Shown: positions 22,967 to 32,833 of the stretch, in pieces
Position numbering within the stretch: position 1 is the first letter of the stretch
Layout: the number at the start of each line of letters is the position of its first letter
NCBI GenBank assembly: GCA_019915015.1
Contig: JAHBBC010000012.1
Span: forward strand, 248,001 to 312,000
DNA: 64,000 bases
Source of the DNA: Auriscalpium vulgare
Lineage: Eukaryota; Basidiomycota; Agaricomycetes; Russulales; Auriscalpiaceae
Reading direction: 5' to 3'
Notes under the pieces: model-generated
Seen by the model: the letters and a program-made list of their open reading frames with translations, nothing else
Told to the model about the DNA's origin: nothing
Database searches by the model: none
Position numbers and translations under genes: made by a program

Positions 22967-25410
22967 ATGGCGTTCGGCATTCTCGGTATGTCTCACCATG
23001 GCGTTACGGCGTACGCACGGCTTTCTTACATTGCCTACACAGACGACAAACACATGGACCGCGTACCGGGCACAGCTCTCCTCTCGGAGCTGGGCATCGT
23101 GCATGGACAGGAAGTTACGATAGACGAAGCGACGCACCTTAAGCGCGGGACGGGGCGTTACGCTCATGTCGTGCTGAACCCCCAGCCGTCTGACGACCCG
23201 CGGGACCCGTAAGCCTAAGAGCCTTTTCGTTTGGAAGCCTCAAGGACCTCATGACATTTTCTCACACCACAGGCTCAATTGGCCGAGATGGAAGAAGGAA
23301 GCGTGCTTTTGGACGCTGTGCGCATTTCTCCCGTTGTCTGGACCCCTGCTTGACGTCTGCTTCGTTCGATTGACCTCAGCGCGTTCGCGGCGAGCCTGGA
23401 CGGTGCCCTCTCGCCCATGACGGGGCCCAGCTACGTCCTCCTCTCAAAGCAGTTCCACGTCTCCGTCGACGACATCGCGTCGAGCTTCGGTGCGATCCTT
23501 CTCGGGCTCGGCTGTTTCATGTTCATCCAGGGCTCGTTCGCCGTCAAGTTTGGGCACCGAATCGTATACCTGTGCTCTGTGTTTCTAGTAAGCATGCGCG
23601 CACGTAAGAGGCGTCTACTAGCTGACGTGGGTGCGGTGTTGTAGATGTTCGTCGCGTGCATCTGGTGCGCGGTGAGCCCCAATTTGGCGTCCATCAGGGC
23701 GTCGCGGGTGTTCCAAGGGTTTGGGATGTCAGCGTTGCAAAGGTGACGCGTCTTGCATCAGTCTGTTCCTTTGACTGTCTGGTGCTGATGTTGGCCAACA
23801 GTCTTGTAGCATCGACAATCGAACAGATATTCTTGTCAGTTGTACAACAATTGTCGCCATGGCATGTCGGGACTGACCATGTCGTGCAACCAGTATCCAC
23901 GAACGCGGCGCGCGCTCTGTCATATGGAGCTTCTCGATCATGGCTGGGATAACACTGTAAGCACCCACTTTCCCTTGTTAAGAGATTTCTTGCCCGAAGG
24001 GTTGACACTTGGGGACGGTTACAGTGGCCCGTTGATCTATGGCTACGTCGTTCAGAATTTGACCTGGCAGATGGGGTTCTGGTTCGTCACCATACCCTTG
24101 GGCATGGCGACCCTCCTCGTGTTCTTCTTCGTCCCTGAGGTCCGTATCTGTTTCGCCCCTGCGATTTCGATTTCGTACCCAGCTCACCAACACTCATCAG
24201 ACGACATTTGACCGCCCGTATGCACATGTCTCGGACAAATCAGAGAGCAATACGGATTCTGTGAAGATGAAGAGTGAGAAGTATGACAGGGCGTCGGTTG
24301 AATCCACATCCTCTACTGGCGCCGGCTCTGTACCGGCTGCTCCGAGCTATGTCTCGCAGCTCCGTGTGTGGCATGGCACATTCAGCGACGAGCCGCTGTG
24401 GCAGATCATTACGCGGCCGCTGCCCTTCATGTGCTCTCCTGTGGTACGTGTACCGCCTCCTGGTTTGCATGATGTTTGAAGCTCATCGTTCGATAGACTG
24501 TCTTCTTGTTCCTGTCGCATGGGATGCAGACAGCATGGCTAAGTGAATACGCTCCAAATCATTGCATTCTGTCGCTGAGTTATACCTTCGACAGGCCTCC
24601 TCCCCATTTGCTCCTCCACTATCTTTACGATTGAATATGACTTCAACGCATCCCAAATCGTACGGCCACTCAGCTTCCTCTTCGCCATGCATACATTGAC
24701 GGTGACTGATGTAGGGCCTGACCAACCTCGGCGGCATCGTCGGCATCGTCATTGCAATGGCGATCTCTGGCCCGCTGACAGACTGGGGCGCGGTGTGGAT
24801 GTCGAAGCGCAACGGAGGTATCTATGAGCCAGAGTTCCGGCTTCTGTTCATGTCGACCATGCTGTTCGGTGTGTTTGGGTATGCTGGCTGGGCGGGTAAG
24901 CTAATAACTCTGATGCAAAGGCGTAGACTGAATACTCTGCGCACCAGTCGGGACCGTGAACAATATGCCCTGGATAGGCGCAGTGGCCTGCATCGCGTAT
25001 GCCCATTCCCCGCACCGCCTTGCTTTGTCTGAGCATATCATTCCTAGCATGGCAAACTTCAGCATGGTCGTCTCGGGCTCCGCCGCGGTCACGTACCTCC
25101 TCGACACGCACGGGCCCAACGCGCTGCACTGCCTCGCCGTCAGCAACTTCCTGAAAAACATGGTCCTCTACGGCTTCAGCTTCTTCGCGAACGGGATGGT
25201 GGAGACGCGCGGCGTCAAGACGTCCCTGCTGATCCTCGCAGCGTGCCAGGCCGCGTGCTGGGCCGCCTCTATCCCGATGTATATTTTCGGGAAGCGCGCG
25301 CGCGCCTTCGTGAGTGTGAGCTGCTTAGAGACGCCAGAGGGAGCTGACGTTGCGTGCAGATCGCCAGGCATCCCGACTTTTACGTCGTTCATGAGGTCAA
25401 GAGGGCATGA
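22967..25410 (+). CDS. Major facilitator superfamily transporter (DHA1-like)
   Basis: Twelve-helix plasma-membrane proton antiporter or symporter; substrate unknown. Fifteen exons, the first encoding only six and a third codons (22967-22985), together give 547 residues. Family landmarks are NWPRWKKE before TM1, ALSPMTGPSYVLLSKQF, a TM2-TM3 loop with KFGHRIVYL, SRVFQGFGMSALQSLVASTIEQIFFIHERGARSVIW, NGYV-type GPLIYGYVVQNLTWQMGFWF, and VPETTFDRPY before the central cytoplasmic loop. The second half has FLSHGMQTAWLSLLPICSS and ends at 25410. Several exons are very short (19, 33, 45, 46 and 49 nt), which automated prediction could miss. It is on the same strand as the epimerase, but co-regulation is not shown. 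Confidence 0.88.
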
Positions 25411-25547
25411 TTGGTGCAGCGCAATAGTCGAATGTACTTGTATCGTATAGTGTGTATAAACAGACCCTGAGAAACCGAACCAAAGCCTCTACTACGCAAT
25501 CTCTAGCCACGTAGTCCCAAGCGCACATAAAGCCCACATACATGCAT

Positions 25548-26147
25548 TCACAAGAACACGCAGGAATCTCCTGCGTTCGCGCCCACGACGCCAGACGCCG
25601 CCTTGTGCAGCCCGAGGCCGACGACCCCGCCCTCCGGCATGCCAGGGACGATGGCGACCTTCCCCAGCATCGACGGGCCGGCCGGGCCGCGGCGCGCGCC
25701 AAAGTTGGGCTGCGCGAGCGCGGCGGGCGTGCCGGGCGTCGCGGGCGCGAAGGACGACGCGAGCGAGGACGCGCTGTCCACCGCCGCGCCGCGGGCGAAG
25801 CGCGGCGTGAAGACGGGTGCGGCGGGGTTGAGCGGCGTGCCCGGGAGGCTCGGCGGCAGCGGCCACGAGGACGGGGCGGGGCCGCGGAGGGAGGCGACGC
25901 GCGAGCGCAGGGCGGGCGGCGTCGGGTAGCCGTAGGGCGGCAGGGCGGCGGGCGCGGACACGATGCGGTTCCCGGTGTGTGCGTGCGCCTGGCTGTGGAG
26001 CCAGGCGCGTGTGCGGTTGACGGGCGGGGAGTGCGGGCGGGAGGCGGGGCCGATGGCGCGTTGCAGGAAGGCGTTGGCGGTGGGCGGTCCGTGCGGCGGG
26101 GTGGCGAGCTCCGCAGACTCGTCACTGGGGGGCAGGGGGGTCGACAT
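25548..26147 (-). CDS. Disordered Pro/Ala-rich hypothetical protein
   Basis: 199 codons from ATG 26147, strongly biased to Pro, Ala and Ser (ATPPHGPP, RSRVASLRGPAPSSWPLPPSLPGTP), ending GANAGDSCVFL. No domain is recognised. It follows the small membrane-protein gene at 26256-26744 by only 108 bases. An intron from about 26279 to 26163 with a GTACCA donor and GACGCAG acceptor would join the two in frame as one protein with an N-terminal membrane part and a disordered tail. I cannot decide between one gene and two without transcript data. Confidence 0.55.
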   Translation of the reverse strand: MSTPLPPSDESAELATPPHGPPTANAFLQRAIGPASRPHSPPVNRTRAWLHSQAHAHTGNRIVSAPAALPPYGYPTPPALRSRVASLRGPAPSSWPLPPSLPGTPLNPAAPVFTPRFARGAAVDSASSLASSFAPATPGTPAALAQPNFGARRGPAGPSMLGKVAIVPGMPEGGVVGLGLHKAASGVVGANAGDSCVFL

Positions 26148-26255
26148 CGCTTTCAGAAGGCCTGCGTCGACGGGGAGTGCAGTGGGTTCCGCGGAGACGG
26201 CCTGCTTCGTAGCGACTTGACGAGACCCGCGCTGTGCTCACATGTCAGGAGGCGT

Positions 26256-26744
26256 TTACAATTGCAACCTCGGCTGTATGGTACACACCGCGTAGTAGTA
26301 GTAGTACCCGCCGACGAAGAGCGTGAGCCAGAGGGCCAGTCCCAGGTACTTCGGTGCGATAGCAGATAGCCGAGCAGCCCGCGAGCCCTGCGGTCCTCCG
26401 AGAACAGAGACATCAGACCCGTTGACGAGCGCGAACGGTACCAGCTGGCCCGATGCCGTTCTCTTGACGAGCGTGAAGAGCGGCGGGGCGTCCTGTGCAT
26501 GCGTTGCGCCGTCGGGCGTGCCCGCCGTGGGCGTGGCGAGGGCGTTGCGCAGTCCGAGGGGTGCAAAAAGCAGCGGGACGAGCTGGGCGTAGGCCCAGAG
26601 GGCGGCGGTGCGGCAGAATCCCAGCGCGGCCGCGAGCGTGTAGTAGGCGAGCCAGAGCAGCGAGCTGAGCGTGTACGCCGCCGAGGCGGTGAGCGCGGCG
26701 ACGAGGACGAAGTTGTTGGTGTGGTTCGTGCTTCCAGTAGTCAT
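26256..26744 (-). CDS. Small multi-pass membrane protein, unknown
   Basis: 162 codons starting MTTGSTNHTNNFVL. Hydrophobic helices lie at residues about 12-35 (LVAALTASAAYTLSSLLWLAYYTLA), 40-62 (FCRTAALWAYAQLVPLLF) and 135-152 (LGLALWLTLFVGGYYYYYAV). No family is recognised. It is divergently arranged with ESS1 with about 210 bases between start codons, so the promoter may be shared. It may be the 5' portion of a longer gene that continues into 25548-26147. Confidence 0.6.
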   Translation of the reverse strand: MTTGSTNHTNNFVLVAALTASAAYTLSSLLWLAYYTLAAALGFCRTAALWAYAQLVPLLFAPLGLRNALATPTAGTPDGATHAQDAPPLFTLVKRTASGQLVPFALVNGSDVSVLGGPQGSRAARLSAIAPKYLGLALWLTLFVGGYYYYYAVCTIQPRLQL

Positions 26745-26877
26745 GTTTTGATAGGCTGTTGATGGGCGAGCGCAGTAGGAATGTCTTGAGCTAGTGAACG
26801 TTGAGTGTTGAAAGCCGCACGGTGCAGCGGGCGCCCTTTTCATGTGTTCAAAGCATGACGTAAGCCTTCGCCCTCGT

Positions 26878-26922
26878 GTTCGATGTCGTTGAACGTTGTT
26901 TGATGTCGTTGAACGTTCGCCT
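26878..26922. promoter_or_regulatory. Tandem 16-bp motif in divergent promoter
   Basis: GATGTCGTTGAACGTT occurs twice, 21 bases apart, between the divergent start codons of the membrane-protein gene (26744) and ESS1 (26958). A related GTGAACGTTGAGTGTTG lies near 26793. The repetition and position suggest a control element. No factor can be named. Confidence 0.4.
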
Positions 26923-26957
26923 CTTGCCTCTCTCCTCGACGAGGATCCTAGCCCACA

Positions 26958-27576
26958 ATGGTAAGCTGATGTTGTCCTATCAGACTTCACACAGCTCACC
27001 GCACTGCCAGTCTGTCTGGGAAGTCCGTCTCTCTACCTCTCGCAATGTGCCCTACTTCTTCAACCGCGAGACGAACCAATCCGTCTGGGATACCCCGCCG
27101 GGGCTCTCACCGAGCGATCTGCTAAGCCTGCCCGGCGCGGAGCTCCTCAGCGGTGGAGGCAGTGGTGGAGGCAGCGCGGGTGCGCGGCCCTCGAAGGTGC
27201 GCGCCAGCCACCTGCTCGTGAAGCACAGCGGCAGCCGACGGCCGTCAAGCTGGAAGGAGGTACGCTCGCCCCTGCCTTTCCCCACCTGCGCGCTCTGATC
27301 GCGATATAGAAATCGATCACGCGCTCGAAGGAGGACGCGGTCGCTTTGCTGCGCCGGTACGAGACGCAGATTGGCGGCAGCACGGACAAGTTCGCGGAGC
27401 TCGCGCGCGCCAACTCGGACTGCTCGTCGCATGACCACGGCGGCGATCTCGGCTGGTTCACGCCCGGCCAGATGCAGAAGCCTTTCGAGGACGCCGCGTA
27501 TGCGCTCAAGGTCGGGCAGATCAGCGATGTCGTTAGCACCGACAGCGGCGTGCATCTGATCTTGAGGACGGGCTGA
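26958..27576 (+). CDS. ESS1: Peptidyl-prolyl cis-trans isomerase, Pin1/Ess1 type
   Basis: Isomerises phospho-Ser/Thr-Pro bonds, for example in the RNA polymerase II C-terminal tail. Exons 26958-26960, 27011-27259 and 27310-27576 give 172 residues, the usual Pin1 size. The first coding exon is only the ATG, and an intron (26961-27010) follows at once. This model gives the expected N-terminus MSVWEVRLS. The WW domain spans residues 4-33 (both Trp, with YFFNRETNQSVWDTPPG). A Gly/Ser linker follows, then the parvulin domain with the basic cluster KHSGSRRPSSWK, active-site Cys in NSDCSSHDHGGDLGWF, and PFEDAAYALKVGQIS. All key residues are present. Confidence 0.93.
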
Positions 27577-27744
27577 GCCCCCGCGCCATCCCCACGAACG
27601 CATTGAAATTGAACGATAGGGAATCATAGGTCAATCGTGATTGTGTGTACAAGTCTACGAGGATGATGGCTGCGAATAACATCGATGCGGAAGCTTTGTG
27701 CGTCTTCTCTTGAAATCTGTGTTTCATGAATCAACCAGCTGCCC

Positions 27745-27780
27745 GAGCTCTCGTCAAGTGATCTGCTAAGCCTGCCCGCC
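27745..27780 (+). repeat. Captured fragment of ESS1 linker
   Basis: These 36 bases match ESS1 coding sequence at 27101-27136 at about 30 positions, including a 19-base perfect run GATCTGCTAAGCCTGCCCG. It sits 170 bases after the ESS1 stop, right beside a Crinkler header fragment. This suggests a small duplication made when that fragment arrived. Confidence 0.7.
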
Positions 27781-27783
27781 AAA

Positions 27784-28014
27784 TCAAAACCATCATTCTT
27801 TGCAATGGCTACTACGGGGGTTCAGAATCAAATGGATGTCGTACTCTTTGAGTTCCTGTCCGACGAAAAATACTCTAGAAAGCTTCTCATGATCCGCTAG
27901 ACGTATTACGCACCCACTCAGAAGAAACTCGTTGTGGCGCTCGAGCACGCCGTCTCGTGGAAGGGACAGAATGCTGTGGTCAGAGCTTTTTCAAACCCAA
28001 CTCCCGAAATGCCT
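27784..28014 (-). pseudogene. Crinkler-like header fragment (minus strand)
   Basis: Reverse complement aligns with 16226-16480. It reads GDGVLER.NEFLLSGC.IRLAD and FVGQELKEYDIHLI, the second half of the header, without a start, without the first strand-helix part and without a kinase. It abuts the right inverted arm head to head. Confidence 0.75.
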
Positions 28015-30722
28015 GAGGGATCATTTCACGGATGTAGTCGAATCTCTCGATGTCGTTCACTTTCCGGGCACGTTGTGAAAGCGGCCGAATTGGTGGTTTC
28101 GACGTGAAACGTGTGATTTATACCAACTACGCTACATAAGCAGCTCAGGTAGTAACAACTCGTTGGTACGTCGTATATTACTTAGTAAGACAATAAACCA
28201 ATAATGAGCGTAACAAAGGAAGAATGCGCATTGCGCATGTCGTGGTGACGTTCTTGAAGTTGCCGATCACGCGACTTGTGTGGCACGTCGAGCGACCGTT
28301 CCGAACGTTCACTGGCAACTGTCTCCCCACCAACTCCCCATGAACAGCCAGTGGGCGTGCCTCCCCCGCCACCCTTGCTCAACATGCGCACCATCGAGAT
28401 CACATTATTCTGCCAAATCGGATCCTTTACAAACGTTCTAGTACGGAAAGTGGACGACGCCGAGAGATTCGAGTTCTTCGGTGAATGGCTATACGCCAAG
28501 TACCCTACGGTGTTTCAGGAATTGGGTTTGGACCAGAGCCACATTAGCATGCTGTTTGTGGTGTGTAATCAATCATATTGCAGTCGGCGGGCCTCTGTTG
28601 ACGCAGCGATCAGCCTCCCGACTACAGCATTCCCTCCGATCCAGGAGACGGCGTGGCTGAGCGCGTCAACGAGTTTCTTCGAACTGGGCGTGCTGTGCGT
28701 CTACTGGACGATGATAAGATCTCTAGTGTATTCGTCGTCGGCCAGGAACTCAGAGAGGATGACATACATTTGATTGTCACGGCCAACCACCGTACGTCGT
28801 TCGCTTCTTGGGAGAAGCTGCGCTTCCTGACTTGTGGGATCAGAAGCAACTTGGGAGGATACGCCGGGGGATGAACCAGGCGCTTTCCCGATGCTCAAAG
28901 GTCAGTGGTGTCTCGTCACTGTCCTCTGACCTCCCGCTGATATCCTGTCAAGCTCGCGAGGAGGCGGACAATGCCGCCAAGGATTCTGACGCGCCATCCA
29001 CTATGTCTAAGACCACCAAGGATTATATGAACGCGCAAAAAAAATTCCCTATCTACAACGCCCGCCACGGACGCTTTGCCCCGTCCGTGAAACTGTACAA
29101 CAAGGCGTTCGCCAAGTTCGCTGGCCAGATGGAAAACCTTGACGCCATCGACGTGACGAATCCCAAACCCGCTCACGTGAAGGCTCTGAGGAAGCTGCTC
29201 GCGATCTCGTCGGAGATCATCATAACCAAGGAGGACCGCGTACGGCCAGTCGCGGTAGCTATTGGCGATATCCTTGATCACCCAATTCACAGGGTCACTA
29301 TGTACAGTAACAGGACGCCTGATGGCACTATGCTTATGGCCACTGGCGGCTCTGCTGGATTGGAGGCCATGGGTGGATGCTACGAGGGGAAACCCGAGGT
29401 TGGGTTGAACGGCGAGCCTGGATATCAGGCGTCCGCGTCGTACCGAGATTACGTCTTCCAAGAAGAGGTATGTATGGAGATTTGATTACTGTGGCATTCC
29501 ATTGACTTGATGTGCTATGACAGTACCAGCCCATTCGAAATGTGTCACCTTGCCCATGCGTGATACTGGCGTTGGCGGGACCATACCTCTGTGTGTTCGG
29601 AGCGGTCCTGACTCCGCGACCGGTGGTGGAGCACCTCACCGGCTATGTCTACATCGGCATGGGACCAACCAACGAGGCGCGGGCGGGCTTCCTCATGCGC
29701 TTCTTCAGCGCTCTCCGCGAGCTCGTGGCGAACTTGAAGATCTACTACAAGGAGCTCGAGCCAAGTGATACTCCAAACGACGCGGCCATCATGCCGAATC
29801 CAACTTTCCCTTCGACTCTCACCGACGCCGACAAGTCGGTCGTCGCCGACTTGTCGTACGTGTCGTGGCTTGCTTACGCCAACAAAAAGTCAGACGACTT
29901 TCGCCGCGCACTCTATCTGGGCACACTCCGTGGCAAGTCGGTAGTTGTCAAGTTCTGCGAGAAGTATGGCGCACGCGCCCACCGAGTGCTTTTCAATGCA
30001 GGCTACGCCCCCGAGCTGTACTTGTGCACGCCCGTCGCTGGAAGATTCTGGATGGTCGTCATGGAGTACGTTGAAGGCCACACAGCGTCCACCGCGTTTC
30101 GCAGGCTCGACGTCAAGAAAAGACGATACGTCCCGACGCCGCTGTCACCGGAAGTCCATCGCGACGTCAAGAAAGCTATCACGCTTCTGCACGACGAAGA
30201 ACTAGTCTACGGCGATCTCCGCCGGCCGAACATCTTAGTGAGGGCGAAGGACGGCCGCGCTATCCTTGTAGACTTCGACTGGGCGGGGGACGTCGGGCAG
30301 GCACGATATTCCTTGCTTTTGAACGACGACCCAAAGCAGATACAGTGGGCGGAGGGGGTGACGGCGGGCGCGTTGATAGAGAAGCAGCATGACCTGGACA
30401 TGGTGAAGCACCTCAACGCGTAGCTTGTCCGCGTGTTTGCCGATCGAGTTCCGTAGTCTGAATTATGTTTACACAGCACGGTGTTTGTACAGTATGTCGC
30501 ATGCGCACGGCACGGCCGCTTCAATCAAAATCATCTTTGCAATGGCCCCGGCCTATGGAAACCACTCGTCCAGTGTGAGCGGCTCGACGAAGATTCTAAC
30601 CATTTTATATTCAGAGGACCTCCTCTCCCGCTCGTATGATAGCCCGTCCCCAACCATCGAGGACGCCTATGGTGGAGATCGAGAGTAGGTCTTAGTAGCG
30701 CTGAGATAGATGGGTGGCCACG
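28014..30722 (+). repeat. Right arm of large inverted duplication
   Basis: Inverted, nearly identical copy of 12812-15518. The distal edge near 30722 cuts directly into a degraded membrane-protein gene. This indicates that this arm, or the event that placed it, interrupted older sequence. Confidence 0.9.
28384..30423 (+). CDS. Crinkler-like protein with C-terminal kinase domain (right copy)
   Basis: Exons 28384-28562, 28607-28791, 28844-28900, 28953-29467 and 29524-30423 sum to 611 residues in one frame, so the gene is intact. Order of parts: a ubiquitin-like header of about 115 residues (ITLFCQ, NVLVRKVDD, ELGLDQSHISMLFVV, FVVGQELREDDIHLIV); a linker with TPGDEPGAFPMLK; a helical region of about 200 residues ending YRDYVFQEE; then a conserved pre-kinase segment and kinase core. 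The core has VVVKFCEKYG, MEYVEG, VYGDLRRPNILV near residue 540 and VDFDWAGD near 560. The Lys, the catalytic Asp and the DFD Asp are all present, so activity is plausible. The family context (Crinkler header plus kinase) is known from oomycete and fungal effectors. The role in this fungus is unknown. Confidence 0.78.
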
Positions 30723-30734
30723 ATATCGCAGCTT

Positions 30735-31384
30735 CTTCCGTGAAGTCTAGCAAGGAGACAGCCATGAACGTCTTGGCGACGAGGTGCAGGAGGATCTCCG
30801 TGCGCGCAGCAGTTTCGGGAGCATTTATAAGACAGATCGACTATCATCTGTCAAAGTCAGCTACGGAGATTAGGGAGCACGCCGAGGCTGGGGATTCTCG
30901 TGAGCGCAATGCATCTGGAGCACCACGTCGAGGTCACATAAAACAGCATGAAAGAGACAAGATCGTGCAGATAGCTATAGAATAGCGCCGCTGTGTCCGG
31001 GCGGCGGTGAATATCGCGCCAAGGGCGGGAAGTGCTCACACGAGGTGTGCCACATACCATAGCAGAGGTTGCCGAGTGCTAAGGCGGCGGAATCAGCGAT
31101 CGTGGCTTGCTGCAGCGCAGCGGCGGGCGGCCACCTGGCAGCGCAGACCACATGGCGATGAAGAGCTCGCAAATCCACAGAGTATTCAGGGCGAGATGCA
31201 GGAGGAAGAGGAGTTTGGTCGCATTGATGTGAGTGGAAAATGCGTGGACCCGGGGCTTCTGCGAAGCCCATGCGGGCACCAATTTGACTGTGGCGTAGTT
31301 GAGCGTGGCGACGTTGATGATGAAGGAAACGAAGGATATGGCGCACGCCTGTGGAAGGTTCACAAACAGTGCTGCGTTGTACAT
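30735..31384 (-). pseudogene. Broken copy of the small membrane-protein family
   Basis: The start (MYNAALFVNLPQACAISFVSFIINVATLNYATV) and exon 2 (LWICELFIAMWSALPG, then frame-shifted ATIADSAALALGNLCYG) match the intact gene at 32834-33775. The region after the second intron has stops. A later piece (RTEILLHLVAKTFMAVSLLDF) matches again, then homology ends at the boundary of the inverted arm, so the 3' exon is missing. One frameshift, internal stops and 3' truncation make it non-functional. Confidence 0.8.
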
Positions 31385-32009
31385 GGTAAACAGTAGTACA
31401 AGGGGGTAGACAAGGAGCTGATACTCCTGTCTTCCCTATCCGAGCCGCAATGCACGTCAGCGGCATCAATCTCCGCAAGCATACATCTAGTGCATCGTGG
31501 GTTAGACAGCGATGATATTTAGATGGGATTACACGGACTTTGGACTCGGGATGACGATCTTCCGGATATGCTGCGGTGCCGCCGGTCGGAGCACTGAGCG
31601 CTACAAACTTTGTCTTCGTTTTGCCATCGAGAATTCGCTCATACATTCATCAAGGCTACACAAGATAATTAGTAGTATACTTTGAAAACGAAGGGGACGA
31701 CCAAGAAAACACCGCATCACGTACTATTATAATCATTAGAACGCGTACTAGGCCGGCGCATCCGCCCGATGCCCTTTTTTCACGACGTCCCTGGAGGCGA
31801 GTTCGATATCCGGACACGGCAAGCAGACCGCATGCAACACCACGCCTGCAGAGAAAAAAAGAAAGAAGATCGCGCCAGCAGACCGTCAGGAAGAGTTGGC
31901 GCACATACGGGCATTCGCGCTACCGCTAGTCCATCGTAGCAGGCGTCCGAGTCGGCGTTGGTAGTGGTAGGAGTGCCGACGTCCCCATTTCTGCTGCATC
32001 CTCCCGCAT
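31385..32009. other. Intergenic, no gene recognised
   Basis: Short overlapping frames only. No domain or repeat is apparent. Confidence 0.4.
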
Positions 32010-32357
32010 CTAGTCCATCCCTACCTCCTTGGCCTCTACCTCCTTGGCCTCCGCCTCCAATGCCGCCTTTCCAGCCTTCTCCGCTTTCTCCTCCGCCAAT
32101 TTGTCCAAAGCCTCATCCACTGCGTCCAGAACCTTTTCCACTACGTCCAAAGCCTCGATCAGTGCATCCACAGCCTCCTCCAACGTTCCTGCCACTCCGT
32201 CCAACACTGCCTCCGCCGAACGACGGAGGGCGCGGCGCAGAGGCGCCCCCGCCGCCCAACTGGCCGCGTCAGTATTGCAGACGCACACGGTGGCGAAGAC
32301 AGTGATGCCGGTGACGAGCCACCTGGCTCGAGTGGAGATTGCGAGAGGCCAAAGCAT
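32010..32357 (-). CDS. Small secreted helical protein (candidate)
   Basis: 115 codons from ATG 32357. A hydrophobic N-terminus (ARWLVTGITVFATVCVC) looks like a signal peptide or signal anchor. The rest is one long amphipathic helix with heptad-like spacing (AVDALIEALDVVEKVLDAVDEALDKLAEEKAEKAGKA, shown in part: EALDVVEKVLDAVDEALDKL), ending in EVEAKEV repeats. No cysteines follow the signal. Mushrooms encode many such small secreted helical proteins of unknown role. The opposite strand also has an open frame here (Ser-rich), but without a signal sequence. No family match can be claimed. Confidence 0.5.
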   Translation of the reverse strand: MLWPLAISTRARWLVTGITVFATVCVCNTDAASWAAGAPLRRALRRSAEAVLDGVAGTLEEAVDALIEALDVVEKVLDAVDEALDKLAEEKAEKAGKAALEAEAKEVEAKEVGMD

Positions 32358-32833
32358 GATGGACAGTGAGAGTGACTGAGAGGTGCGGACGATGCCACCG
32401 CCGGGCAATACCAGGCCGTGTCGCTCGAAGACGAATAGACCTCTTCCTTCGATTGAGGATAGGTTGAACCAGCCAAGGCTTGGCTGATTCGGTGCGAGCT
32501 CGTCAAGTATTGGCGAAGAGTCGATGAGAGAACAGAAAAGTGATGGTGGAAGTTGAAGCCAACCCGCAGGGCCAGCGCACGGTCTTTGTAAATGCACGTC
32601 AATTCCAGACATTATATTCCCCACCCATGCGAGCTACTCGAATCTTTCTATCGCCTGCATAATATCTTCCATCTATAACACAAAAGCGTTGCGACCTATG
32701 CATATGCAGAGATTAAATTGTCGGGAAGTGCCTACATGCGAACAGTCAATGCGCTAATCATACATGTAAACCTGAAGTACAAGCTAACCATTCGTCGCAG
32801 TCACAGACGAGGGATTAGGGACTAGAATATGTC
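32358..32833. other. Intergenic, no gene recognised
   Basis: Region between the small helical protein and the membrane-protein gene. Nothing is supported in it. Confidence 0.4.

Noticed and set aside
32029..32379. Ser/Ala-rich plus-strand frame (116 codons)
   Set aside because: Opposite strand has a signal-like start and regular helix. The plus frame is the usual Ser-rich complement of an Ala/Glu/Leu helix.
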